Of a stretch of 64,000 nt of DNA, positions 1 through 11,495 are shown piece after piece; positions within the stretch are counted from its first letter, which is position 1; the number at the start of each line of letters is the position of its first letter. A program made the translations under genes and the position numbers. Source of the DNA: Nothophaeocryptopus gaeumannii (lineage: Eukaryota > Ascomycota > Dothideomycetes > Mycosphaerellales > Mycosphaerellaceae); contig JASISA010000029.1 in the NCBI GenBank assembly GCA_031771865.1, positions 186,001-250,000 on the forward strand, read 5' to 3'. A model generated the notes under the pieces. It was not told the origin of the DNA, ran no database searches, and saw only the letters and a list, made by a program, of their open reading frames with translations.

Positions 1-1748
1 CAGAGATTTTCTGAATTGACGCCGGTGTCTCCAACTTCGTTTCTAGGTCTCTGGCTTTGAGGTGTACTTACTGTGGACTTCGCTGCTTGCGCCCATGATT
101 GGTGAATGCTCTCTTTGAACTCGATCGACTTTCTTTTGGTGGTCGTAAACTTGTTCAGCGATGCATTACTAGAAGGACAGGATCATCCGGATCTCGGCAT
201 TTCGAAGGCAGAGATTGGAGCAGGCGACAGCGAATGTCCTGGCTCTGAGAACAGACACGAGTGGTTATCTTGTTGAAGATTCGCTGGGTTTCGAAGGCGA
301 GACGATGGCTTTCAACAGCCAAGGATGTCTTTGACCATCTTGCGATTGAGGCATGTCATTCTTGATGTTCCGCAATCGTCTCTGGTCGTTTGCGATTGGT
401 TATCGAGTCTCTCAATCCCTCGTTCCTTTGGGCGTCAGATTTGGTAGGTGTTTGCGATAGGCATGAAGCATGAAATGTATTCCTGGACCGGTCTACTCAA
501 GACTGCATTTGGAACATTGGTCACGGTCTCCAAGACGTCCGCTCGTTTGCATTTCTTTGCAACTTTCCGCAGCAATGAAACGATGCAGAGCAGTGGTCTT
601 CTCTGGATCAATTCTGTCAGGCCAATTCGACTGCGTGTCTGTTCATTCATGGAGGTTGGCAATCGAAACCGTCAAGCACTCCGCTAAGACATTAAGCATT
701 GATGTCTGTCTCTCATATGAGGCGCGCTTTGTTCGTCGATGGGTCGTAGGCTTAGCTGCACTAATTGCTAGGCTTCGATTGCAAACGATGAGGATATTCG
801 AACTCGGTGACGCTGTCATTCATATTTGCAGAACAGCTCGATTGAGTGCTTTGTTTGGGGTCCAGTATCTTGGTCACTGTGGATCCGGTTGCATTGCATG
901 GCTTGACGATTTCCAATCCGAGGTAGCTCGGCGATCTCGTTTGGGGTGAACGAGCGAATGGAGAAGGCCAATGGTGCCGCCCATCCCAGAGCCTATATGT
1001 TAGATAACGTTAGTCTGAGATCTGGCAGTGGTGCATGCGCTGTTGGCTGTTCTTAGAAGAATGCATCTGAGCCTCAAAAAGATTCCGTTCCCAAACAGAA
1101 TTGTTTGAGTGACACTGGCTTTGGTATCGCAGTCGATGAATTCGACTGAAATGGGTCCTTGATTGCGAGCGCGATGAGTTGCGGAAGCGCCATTCTCTTG
1201 GATCAGGTCTGTATGACAAGCTTTAGTTGAGTTGTTGCAGTGGTCATTAGTGACTGATTGGAAAAAGCTTTCCGTCATCTGCAAAAAAACGGCAGGGACT
1301 GGACGTTCTAAGTGTCGCTGCTACATTCCAATCCTGGTCACTGAACACTCGGGCGGTGAAGTTGGCCGTTCGGTCGAGGACCTTTGGTTGGGCATCGTCG
1401 GAATTTCGAGTGCTGCGTGAGTGACCTGCGCCTCAACATGAGATGTGCAAAGAGCGAGGTGCTATCCGTTTTCAAGCATGGCTGTTTGGTCGTGCCAGAA
1501 TCGATCTTGAAGGTCTAGTCGATTAATGTTGAATGGAGAAGTATTGCGTGTTCGCCTAAAAGAAAAAGGTTTGAACATGCGGTGAATGACGGTTTTGAAC
1601 TCCTTCCATTCAGTCGATTCGAATTGATGTCAGTCGATCAGTCGTCGTCAATTCGTGCGCCCCAATAGTCTTCTCCTCAATCGCCACGGGGTTGCATCTC
1701 TTTGACGGCATGCTCTCGATTCCGTTGCATGATTGCCTCTTTGCTTAG
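1..1748. other. gene-poor stretch, no supported gene
   Basis: Open frames exist on both strands but none has a recognisable motif, a convincing start context or splice signals. The + strand is visibly rich in T and G. I see no repeat, RNA gene or transposon remnant here. Confidence 0.5.
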
Positions 1749-1933
1749 CTACCTGCGATCGTGCAGGCATTGTCCAGAGCCACCACGAGGAGGTGTAAAG
1801 AAGGTCTTCGGCTCCATTATGAGGTAAGGGCGACCAAATCCTTCCTCACAACCGACTGGGAGTGTCTCCTCCACAGTCGTCTCGAGAGTCTCTCCTCTCG
1901 AGCCTGCCATGAACAGGATTTGATACGCGGTTT

Positions 1934-2796
1934 TCAATACCGGCCATGGCTTTGGCGCATTGCGCGAGGATCCTCTGTCGGAAAGTATTTGGAGACGTAA
2001 GCGTCGTCCATACCGTCGAGGTACGCTCCCTCGAAGGTGGCAGACCATGCCCGGGTCAGGTCAAGTCCTCCGGCAATCATGTGGACTCGGCTGGCGATCT
2101 CGACCTCGGATACCAGGACTTGAAAGGCATGACTGTGTCCGCTGACTCCCATGATCCATTCTCGCTGTCGCTGGCACTCTATCTCTCCGCAAGCCCTGTT
2201 GCTGCAGCTGTACTGTCCCAAAATCGCGTGGCATAGCTCATGCACTAGCGTCGAGGCGTACTGCGCGCCTAGTGACGACGCCCTTCCGTTCCGTGGCGGC
2301 GATGGCAGCAATCTGATCCTCACGCCTTGCGAGTCCACGGTCGTTACTCAATTACGGTCCCTCAGCCCTCCGTCGAAGCTTAGGGGAACATTGTCCACCG
2401 CCGACAAGAAGAACGTCTTGCTCGTCAATCTCTGTCCTTCCTTCAACTTGCTCAACGCCTGGTCTGAGCCTGCCTTCCCAAAGCCCTCCTCTATCTCTTC
2501 GAGAGTCCTTAGCCAGTCCTCCAACTCGGTGTCGGTACGCGAGGTGCCAGTGAACGATCGTACTGCGGCATTTGCCAACTGCTGCGGATCGTGACCTTGG
2601 AATCGAAGGTTGGCAGCGGACGGAGAGGCGGGAACAGGGTAGTGCCACATCTTGGTGAACTTGATGTGCTTGATGGCTTCGGGATCGTAACGTATCTGTG
2701 CGGTCGCGAGGTGGTATGCTGACGGCAAGGCGATACGTTTGATGCTGGGGGTGCGCGGCGTTCGTTCGTCTTCAGCCAGCAAGCCGATGTTGACTG
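1934..2796 (-). pseudogene. SprT-like zinc metalloprotease, interrupted
   Basis: Two open segments on the minus strand lie in the same reading frame and are separated by a single TGA at 2348-2350. The downstream segment has the motif HELCH (HExxH zinc-binding and catalytic site). It is followed about 25 residues later by GHSHAFQ, which matches the third-histidine region of SprT-like proteins. The upstream segment (from about 2796, where a CTGCAG acceptor could begin an exon) carries a plausible N-terminal half ending in residues that lead straight into the protease part. A CGA-to-TGA change would explain the stop and fits RIP. The 5' end beyond 2796 is unresolved. SprT-like proteins such as Spartan/Wss1 cleave DNA-protein crosslinks, but this smaller fungal form has no assigned role. 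Alternatives are a sequencing error or an unrecognised intron. Confidence 0.6.
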
Positions 2797-3592
2797 CAGT
2801 CCGGCCTCACTTCACATCATTCTGCTACCTTGCGGTTAGTCCAGCAAACGCTCCTTATCCTACAGTGTTGCCATTTGCAACAATCGGCAGAGATCCATAT
2901 TGATCACTCACACAAGCAGTCCTGTTCCCACTTCTCGCTCAGGTCGGTTTGGACCGTACAATCACGTCAGAAGATGTCAGTTTTGGCGACGGCAGTATCA
3001 ATTTTGAGAGTGATGTACTGATAGACCCATTACTTTCTCCCGTATACGCTACATCATCAGGAATCGGCAGACACAAGTGAAGGTCCACGATTGCTTGGAC
3101 TTCTCGTTGAACACTCGGTCCCTTAACACTACTCCTCCTAGTTCTACTACCTATGATCCTGCTTTCCACGATCATGTAAGCACAAAGAGGGAGCGACAAT
3201 TCCAATTGAGTGGACTCTTTACCGACCGTGGCAGATGCTCGTATGCCCATGTTTGCGTACTTCGCACAGCTAGGCACCACTTGCATTCTACAAAATCCTC
3301 AAGATTTTTCCTAATCAAAGTGTGCCAGGGCACACCCCTGGATTCGGCTGGAGCGCAGAGCGCGACCTCATCAAAAGCTCGTAGTACATCCCACGGCGAC
3401 GACAGGGACAGCTAGTTGTTCCCGCTCGCTCTCCATCGTCGTTTGAGTACTACTAGACTGAGAACAGATCTTCACGAATAATTGCGTCCCAACATAGCCC
3501 TGTACTTGAAAGCTGTCTATTGACTAGACTCTATGCTCTCACCAATCTTCATCTCGCCAGACTCCCGCGTGTTTGTCGCTCCATATCCCCCT
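2797..3592. other. intergenic, possible 5' exons of the SprT-like gene
   Basis: A 115-residue open frame lies on the minus strand at 2939-3286 without a recognisable domain. It could contain upstream exon material of the broken protease, but no splice pair joins it convincingly. Confidence 0.25.
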
Positions 3593-5004
3593 TTATCCCT
3601 CCCAGTACGTCCCAATCTCCCTCAAATCCTCCAGAAGCTGCGGCGGATTGTCCAAGCCAGGAAAGTGTCCTCCGAACTCATGATCTAACAGCTTCATCAG
3701 TTTTCTCTCTCACTCCGTCACTCCTTCTTAGCACACTCACTGCGATAAGACACGAAATTTCCGACCTTTCTCACAAGCTCTGGCGGCCAAAATCCCACGT
3801 TGTACTTGAAAGCGCTGAACAACAAAGGCGCATCCGTGTTTGCTTTGGTGTACGTTTTCGAGAACCCGTTCGGATTCTGGAAGTAGATGTACGTCGACGA
3901 CAAGAAAGATCTGGTGAGGTAGTAGAGGGAGACGAAGCGGAGGATCTCGTTGTGGGTGATTACGGAAGGGCCGGTACCTTGTCTTGGATCGGACCCTGCA
4001 TGGATTTCAGTGGAAAGCTGCAGCAAGTTCGGGGCTGACACGTACAAGCAAGCACCTTCTCCCCAATCCAAGCCAGCTGGCCAACGGGACTGTCCTGGAG
4101 AGCGAGACCGATGGTATTGGGCTTGGTACTCTGCTCGATATAGTACCCAATGCCATTCGTGTCCCACTGCAGGAACCTCTCCGCTTCAAATTGCTCCAAA
4201 GCGTTCAAGCTGATACTCGCCGCAGCCAGCTGATCAAGTTCCAGAGGGTAGAAAGGCAGGAACACTTCATGCAGTGCTCTAGCTGTTTCATTGAATTTGT
4301 CATAAAGGATGTATGCCGGAGCTGCGCCCCAGTCAGTTCCGTGCACAGCGAACTTCTCGTATCCGAGGACTGTGGTCATCAAGGTGTTGTGCACACGGGC
4401 GGTATCGTCGTTCGTCCACCTCGCGGGAGGGCCGTTGGAGAATGCGAAGCCAGGGAGAGAGGGCACGACGACGTTGAAGGAGACGTGTTTGCCGGATGAT
4501 GATGTCGTCGCTGTTTTGGCAAGGTCCTTGATGAGAGGGACAAACTCCAGGAAAGAGCCTGGCCAGCCATGCTCCAGTAGCCGCGGGATTGCATCTGGAT
4601 CGTCAGACTCTTCGTGGATGAAGTGCGTGGCCAAGCCTTCAATATCTACGGTGTAGTGCTTGGAACTGGTCTCACAGTGAGAAACCGTGGCAATGGGTAA
4701 GAGCGAGCAGGTCTTACCTGTTCATCTCTGCCTGCTCTTTCTCCCAGTCAAAGTCCGCCAACCACTCCTGCTTGAGGCTTTTCAAAACTGAAAGATCGGT
4801 TCCCGCTGAAGCGCCAACTCCGGGATACACTGGATCATCGGGAAGACGAGTGTTCGCTGCGAGAGCGAGCATGCGACCGACGTCCTTGCTAAGATCGATT
4901 TGAAAGGGCTTCACAATGTCTTCGGATTGTGTCGTTGACATCGCTGCCGAAAGTCCGACCATGGTCGCGGCCATGAAGCTGGCGAATATCGGCCTGTACT
5001 GCAT
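3593..5004 (-). CDS. secreted epoxide hydrolase (alpha/beta-hydrolase fold), 417 aa, 4 exons
   Basis: Exons are 5004-4718, 4665-4046, 3995-3741 and 3684-3593, which total 1254 nt in frame. Introns are GT-AG and 50-56 nt long. The product starts with a hydrophobic signal-like segment (MQYRPIF...GLSAA). It then has the N-terminal epoxide-hydrolase region, the oxyanion HGWPGSF motif, the nucleophile elbow HGTDWG (Asp nucleophile), lid-domain tyrosines, and the C-terminal NHEFGGHFPGLDNP stretch with the catalytic histidine. The second intron was placed so that EKVLAWSDPRQGTGPS reads through, which matches the family. The family converts epoxides to diols. A signal peptide suggests secretion or the secretory pathway. 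Fungal homologues act in detoxification or secondary metabolism, but nothing nearby identifies the substrate. Confidence 0.88.
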
Positions 5005-6839
5005 CTTAATCGTCGGTGCAAGAGCTGGGTCGGGTTGAAAGTCGGACTGCTGTCCCGACCGATATCTGCCCCAGCAATCCTCATGTACCAAAACTTCTTT
5101 GCATATCGTGCAACTCTGCTGACAGATCCTGATGATTTCGCATCATGGGCGGACCACCACTCTGACATAGGGTTGCACCTGGCTGTCATACTATCGTTTG
5201 CAAAATAGTTGAGAATGCCAAGCAAATCGAACTGCGTGGAGGCTGGCCGGGCTTAATCGATATTGATTAATATTCATATCATCACAGCGCAAATTGATTG
5301 AGGCCCTAGAACTTTCAACTTTATAGTCATATTCGAGGAGCGATAGGCAGCCCCTTCGAAAGATTCAACCTACGATAATATTGCGACTATTGCTTGTATA
5401 GGCCTAGACCTTGCTCTATAGACTAACTGTATATGGAATGAGACAGCTAGGTATATAACAGACTAGTAAGCCTACCTAGTGCAGAGATGTCAGTTGATGG
5501 GCCTACGAAGTTCGAGTTCTTGGCATTCTCAACCAATTCGCAAACGATAGTAGAACCTGGTGGGTGAAGCTTGGCGTCGCTGACGATTGGGCGGAGGCTC
5601 TGCGAATTGCTAGATGCAGAAGCTGGAGTGAAAGCTTCCGCGCCTTGCTCCACCTTCGGCAGGAACCACACCGAGCTAGCTGTTGCTGGTATGTGGTGCA
5701 ATGAGCCTGCATGCAGTGCAGGATTCTCGATTTACTCAGCAGATGGTGATCAGTAATCGTCACCCCTTGTTCATTGAGCGTGGAGCAACTGTATGTTAAC
5801 GATGTGATCGGTTTGTCGAAAATGCTTTCTTTTGTTTTGGCGTCGAGGAAAGCTTCAGTCGTTGGCTTCAACGATGCAATCTGACTGAAGTAACTTTGCT
5901 CTCCAATGCTGTAACACTTTGCAACGCGAAGACTCCTTGAACGACCTTGTCGCTGCCGTCGCTGTCGTCTTCGCTCAACTTTAGGAGAGCTTGTCCCTGC
6001 CGCGAATGGAGCCTTGCTGTTGGAACGCTGCGCGGACTTCTTTGCTTGCTCAGCCCACGAATAATGTGCTGCTGATGCCGTCGTTGCTGTTGTTCGAGAT
6101 CTGCTTTGGTTGTCCAAGATCTGCTGCCGCCACAGCTGAGTTTTTGATGGCTTCGATCTCGTTTGTTGTTGATGGAATAGTTGCCGCCATCCTGGTCTGC
6201 TGCCGCCACAGCCAATTTGTTTAATGAGTCTGAGCTCCTCCGCTAGTCCGAAAGCACAATGCAATAGGTGCGCCATGAACTTCTGCTTGAGACTGTCTTT
6301 CGAAAAGAATCGCCGCCGTTCCTGCTACTGGAGCTATGCCATGTGCCGTTGCTCTGGATGAAGTTCCCTTCACGCGATCAACTTGCTTGCATAATCCAGA
6401 CTTGAATAGTCCGTTGTTGAGTGATTCTTTCCCGCTTGTCAATTGGTATGAGAATGTCTGGGTTTTTCCTTCGGTGTTGATGTGAAGCCGAGTTACCGCT
6501 CTCATTGGCGCAGAGAAGATGAATTTCGTTGCTGTCGCCGATATCAGGTTGCATTTGCTGGGATTCGACTGACAGCAGCTGTCCGGATATTTGCCTTGTC
6601 TTGGATTATGCAAGATGAGATGTTGCTGTGTCTATTTGTTGTCTATGGAGTCTCATCATTTCCACCTTTGCCGTTGTGTCACGCTGCTCATTCTCATCTA
6701 CTCCGATCCAGCATTGACGAGCGCAATGTGCTGTGATCCTCTTATCGATCCAGCGTTTTTGGGAACGGATTGTTCTCACGCGACTGTGGGTCTTGTGCGC
6801 CGTTCCTCAGATCTTGTGCTCCTCGTGCTCTCTCAGGTC
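5005..6839. other. intergenic with an AT-rich patch
   Basis: About 5230-5470 is distinctly AT-rich (many TAT, TAAT and ATAT words), like an old RIP-mutated relic, but no transposon motif survives. From 5500 to 6830 several frames are open on both strands, Gln/Ser/Arg-rich on the minus strand, without any domain or splice structure that I can support. Confidence 0.4.
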
Positions 6840-7219
6840 TTAAGCGGCTTGCAGCTGGCGGGCTACGTACCGCATGACCTCATCAATCGTTTTGTCGTTG
6901 AATAAGACGAAGCCAAGGTTGATGCCGTGGATGGCCTGGTGGTGAGCGGCGATCTCTTGGCAGGCATTCACCTGAGTGCACCAGGCGTTCTCGAGGGCTT
7001 GCTCGCGCTGTAGACTGGGCGACGCGTGATGCAAGAGCCGAGTGAGGGCTTGGGCATTGGAGAGCGCTTGCAAGGCGCTGACGAGGAGGCGGGCGGAGGT
7101 GGTGGTGAGACTGTTTGACCTGCATTTTAATTAGTACTATGTCCGTCTTGTCGATACAGGCCTGCTACTTACATCGTGTTCGTTGCGAAGGCGGCAGTGC
7201 GCCTGTGAGTATTCTGCAT
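6840..7219 (-). CDS. small hypothetical protein, 108 aa, 2 exons
   Basis: Exon 1 is 7219-7173 and exon 2 is 7119-6840, total 327 nt in frame. The intron has donor GTAAGT and acceptor TGCAG. The protein begins MQNTHRRTAAFATN and ends VMRYVARQLQAA. It is rich in Ala, Leu and Gln and looks largely helical. An in-frame ATG at 7246 would add nine residues. I do not recognise the family. The strong donor, frame-preserving intron and amphipathic sequence argue that it is real. Confidence 0.55.
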
Positions 7220-7588
7220 CAGTGTCAGCAAGTGCTGTTGACACATAGGACCAAAGAGTCTATACCATGGTGCACAATGTTGCTAAGGGGCGGAAGAGAA
7301 GTGAAAGCTGCGTGTTCTTCCTGTATCCTATCCCCAGACGGAACGCTCGCCTTAGCGCCAAAGCCAAAATCTGATATTCGAGTTGTTCCAGGTCCATTGA
7401 GGGACTTAACGATATTCACGGATACTACGAGTACGTAGCATAGTCACCGCTATCCAATTGATCGATCAGACTTCCTCAAAGTACACTATAGATCCTTTGA
7501 TCATCCTGCGAGCTCATGGCTCACCCCTTCAACAGCAAATCATCATCCTTGACCAACACCTTCTCCTCTCCTCCTGCTCGCCACCACC

Positions 7589-7905
7589 ATGGCCAACAAC
7601 AACACCATCTCCGCCCGCGACATCGCCGACAAAGGCACTCAGAAGATGGCCAGCAGCAGCATCTTCAGCCCCCTGCGCGAGACGTGGCTCGAGATAAAGA
7701 AAAAGTGGAAGAACCACCGGGCCGCCAAGCGAGGCGAGTCGCATCCGGATCCGGCCCTGCCGAAGAAGAATCGTAAGTACTTATCTCCAAGGGGCAAGAA
7801 GAGGTCATGGCATTAGAGCAGAAGCTGACGGCATCTGTAGCGCATCAGAACTACGACGCGACGGAACAAGATTCCCTGGAATCAATGGGTGGGAGTATGC
7901 AGTAG
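7589..7905 (+). CDS. small basic hypothetical protein, 82 aa, 2 exons
   Basis: Exon 1 is 7589-7772 and exon 2 is 7841-7905, 249 nt in frame. The intron has GTAAGT, a GCTGAC branch site and CTGTAG. The ATG lies in a good context (CACCACCATGGCC). The product has a Ser-rich start, a basic central segment with WLEIKKKWKNHRAAKRG, and an acidic tail. There is no signal peptide or membrane segment. The family is not recognised. The textbook intron makes a real gene likely. Confidence 0.6.
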
Positions 7906-8149
7906 GCGACAGCGGTGAAAGCAAGCAACGACCGCAGCAGTAGCAAGGGCAGCATCCCTCTGCAATTTGAGAGCATACTATAGCATTGAATGGAGAGCCG
8001 CGAGCTCGTAAGTGGCTGCCGAGCGAAGAGAATGCCTCCATTTCTTTCCCTCATTTTGTGTCCGGCTGGACGCTTCGCGTCCATCTACATCATTCGCGCC
8101 TTCAACGCCAGAAGTCATGCTCTCCGCCATTCCTCTCGAAGCCTCGTGA

Positions 8150-8428
8150 ATGATAAAGCGCCCAACAGCTGACGGTGTCGTCAACGACCTCACTGAGCAC
8201 GCAAAAAAGCTGAACAACGTCGAGCTCTGCGAGGTGCTATGCAAGATGACGGAGAAGCAGCTCGCCGCCTGCTCTACCAACGAAGACCTTTGCGAGCTCT
8301 ACAACACCTTTGGCATGGCGCTCCTAACCATTCATCGCCAGCAGAGCTGGGCTATCGTCAAAATCAAGCGATCCATCACATCTCAGCATTCGAAGGCATT
8401 GGGTGCCAACGTCAAAAGACGCCTATGA
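8150..8428 (+). CDS. hypothetical protein, 92 aa, doubtful
   Basis: A single open frame has a plausible helical composition (LTEHAKKLNNVELCEVLCKM...) with an ATG at 8150. Upstream exons are possible but not resolved. No domain is recognised. It could be a remnant or a chance frame. Confidence 0.3.
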   Translation: MIKRPTADGVVNDLTEHAKKLNNVELCEVLCKMTEKQLAACSTNEDLCELYNTFGMALLTIHRQQSWAIVKIKRSITSQHSKALGANVKRRL

Positions 8429-9342
8429 TAAGACAGAGCAGGCTGAAAAGCAAACCGAGCAAGCCAAGGTCTCCTATTATCCTTGTCGATGATTGAAGAC
8501 AGCTCAGTACTTCAATCTTTCCCCGTATCATCATACTCTGTGGCACTATCCCTGAGAGGGACTCCCACGTAACGATACTTATCCTACGCAATCGACTCAA
8601 AGGTCACGTCTATGCTGGCAGTTATATAACTCGACAAAGACGTCTCTGATGCTCTCTTCCGGTACCTAGATAGACCTGCGATTGCAAAGAGGCTAGTCTT
8701 TTAGCAGTAGCGGGAGAGTAGTCCAATGTGAGCGTCGTCTTTACCTCGAGACTCGGCTTTCTGCCAACGGTAAGAAGCGTGAAAGGACATTACACACAGG
8801 CTTCAAGGGACTACCAAGAGAATTGTTCCCTTTGCCTCCAGCTTAGCAATCAGACCTATCTACGGCGTGAAGAGGGCAGCATATGAACAGCGGAAGAACA
8901 GGCAGCCTGAACGCATCCATTCGTCGAGAACAGCCTGTCTCAGTCCACATGCCTATTCACTCAGGGGCTAGTCAACGCACGTACTATCCAACTCATCACA
9001 AGCTGCTCCTGCCCATCCGTCACATGCGGGCTTACTCTCACTTGAGGATATTACGGCTAAGGTCGAATACTCTCTCCTGCTGCAATACAGGAACTTGGAC
9101 GGTCTGCGTTACAAAGGGACTAGTGCCTCAAGCGCCACAGGCAGCAGAGGGAATTGAAGATGGTTGTAAGTAGGATCGTACATTTCTCACTGTACATGAG
9201 TTATGAGTAAGTGCTACTGACTTCTGTGCATCTCCAAAAGCCGGAAACTGTCTGTGGCATGTTTTGTCACAACCAGTGCTCAAATGCGACTCGCTGTTCA
9301 TGAAGTTGCCCGGGCCAGTGAGCCATGACTTCTTACTGACAT
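8429..9342. other. intergenic, nothing recognised
   Basis: Open frames here are short and without motifs. I see no repeats or RNA genes. Confidence 0.5.
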
Positions 9343-10505
9343 CTATGCATTTTGAGCAAAGAAGTTCTGCACAACCTTGAACGCCGCTGTGGCGTTGCTG
9401 TGCAAGTTGATGGCATGTCCGGTATCTGGCTGTTGGTATGTCTCGAAAGGCTTCGCAACTGGGAAGCTTGAAGCCGCAGTCTCGAGGATGCCATCGCAGT
9501 TAGAACCGCAGAATGGCTTGTCGTAGTGGCCGGAGATGATCTGGAGAAGGATTAGTAATCTTGTCTTGCAAGTACCGGGCGATGTATACGCACCAAGACT
9601 GGCTTGGCAAAAGCAGTCGCCATGGTCTTAGGCGCGAAAGGTGGTGCACTTGTCAAGAACTCGCCGACAGTGAATGGCTGCTTGGTGGATTCATCTGCGG
9701 CCAAAGTGGCAGGGCTGAAGTTCGGGTAGTGGAAGAACATGTACTGGTTGGCAAGCTCGTCGCTCCAGGTGATGTAGCCATCGCTCAGTGCGGAGAAGCG
9801 AGGAGAGTTCTGATTGGCAAGGTGGAAGTTGGTAGCAACGATGAACTGCGGCACGAAGCTGGAGTTGGTGCTGTAGCCAGTCAACGCCAAGCCATCACTA
9901 AGCTCAGGTGTTGCGGCAGCCAGCGCGTTGCTGAGAAGAGATCCAAAAGAGTGGCCGACGTGGTAAACCTTACCAGACGACTTTGGAATCGCAGCGTTAA
10001 GAGTTCCGTTCTTCAGCTGGCGCGTGAGCTGCTGGAGGATTGCGAGCTCAATCGGAGACTGGCCAACAGAGTATGGGTCTGGGTGCGATGAAAGGCCAGT
10101 ACCGATGCGGTCGTAGAAGAGAGCTGCGTATCCAGCGTCAGTGGCGGTTTGAACATAGTTGTACTGGCTGTTCGGTCCACCGAATTTCCAGTAAGTCCGG
10201 TCGAAGCCGAGACCGTGTGTCAAGACTTGAACGTCGCCGTTCGCTTTGCCGTCTGGCTTGCAGTAGGTGGCGCCGATGATGAAGGTCTGGGAGGTCGACT
10301 GAGCTGCACCCAGAGCTGGTGGGTAGGATGAGGCATCCCGGGCTGTTTGGTCCGTAAGGAACTTGACCGAGTCGTAGTGATTCTGGAAAGGAGGGAATAT
10401 CGGCTTGTAATTGTTGGCAGTGGCCGGGACCTGGGCGAAGAAGTCGGTGCAAGTGTACGCTGAGGCTGAAGCCAGGAATATAGAAAGAGCGAGGATCAAA
10501 GCCAT
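9343..10505 (-). CDS. secreted alpha/beta-hydrolase, 369 aa, 2 exons
   Basis: Exon 1 is 10505-9594 and exon 2 is 9540-9343, 1110 nt in frame. The intron runs GTGCGT to TCCAG. The start was chosen as the ATG that opens with a clean signal peptide (MALILALSIFLASASA) rather than an in-frame ATG 19 codons upstream. The core shows a HGLGFDRTYW oxyanion region, the DRIGTG strand, the nucleophile elbow GHSFGS (Ser) and a late ISGHYD / DTGHAINLH segment supplying the acid and histidine. Potential N-glycosylation sites (NGT, NSS, NAT) fit secretion. The substrate cannot be inferred. It resembles fungal secreted esterase- or lipase-like hydrolases of unknown role. Confidence 0.85.
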
Positions 10506-11495
10506 TGTTGCGTTTATTGCTGCGCTTGGAGGATGCGAAAGGCTAGAAGTAGGGAATCGCACGGCCTGTGTCTCCCCTTGTACCTGATAAGGCTCAGAAA
10601 ATTCGGTCTGATGTCAGTAGCAGCGCTCTTGAGAAGAGTGCCGAGGCGTGTCTGGGGGCATGGTTCCTGCATAAGTGTGTGGTCAAAGATGAGTTTGTTA
10701 GCGGAGAAGGTGGTTCCATGAGTCTGCATCTGGAATACTTAGGCGCTCCTCTTGCTGGGTTTGGTGGAACAGCTGAAGTCAATCGCCAAGGATCGGAGAT
10801 GTTTGTCAGATCCTACCAGACTGCGTAAGAATTCGTGGATGAAGTTGCACCTGCTCAGAGCTTATTGTTCATTAAGTCCCGGGACCGACTGCAACTCCGA
10901 AGGCAAAGGAACCACTCAGGCTACGCGGAAACTTTGAAGATGATATGTTGATGGCGCTGAGAATTGATGTAATAAGAGACTTGAAAGGGATTAACGAAGT
11001 AGAGTCCTTGGAGGCAAGGGTATGGCATTGCATTGAATTGAATTGAGACCGTCTTCGTAGACAAGAGGTTGCTGCAAATGATTGGTCTTGAGTGCTATCT
11101 CCTTCGTGCGTGACGCCTCGCTCAGTCATGCCACCATGTAGGGCAAGCAAATGAGAAGGGGAGGCTGCAGTCTTATACGATGATGCATATTTGCCATCAG
11201 GTTGTCGGCCCCCGTGCTTTGAGGAGGTGTGCGGATGTTATAGTGGGTGAGAGGGCGTGGTCTGGATGGCGGAGATGTCAGCCGGGAGCTAAGCTTTCGG
11301 CAGGGGACGGGCCGTCTCAGAGCTTAGTACTGATCATCGCGGGGTTAGTCAGAACATTTCCGCACTCACTCACGTACTCACTTCCACCAACTTCACATGC
11401 ACGTCGCATACACACCATACTACTCATGATCGACCGGTAACACCCCCTCGACCAGTGCACGCCGCACATACTCTACCAACTCCAACACTTCCGTC
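10506..11495. other. divergent intergenic region between hydrolase and RPC34
   Basis: About 1 kb shared upstream region of two divergently transcribed genes. The 150 bp before 11496 is C/T-rich, as in many fungal housekeeping promoters. No specific operator is recognised. Confidence 0.4.

Noticed and set aside
470..949. 159-codon plus-strand open frame
   Set aside because: No domain or start context, overlapped by frames in other phases. The T/G-rich composition gives chance open frames.
5503..6276. 257-codon minus-strand open frame
   Set aside because: Gln/Ser/Arg-rich with no motif, and several overlapping open phases, so composition explains it.
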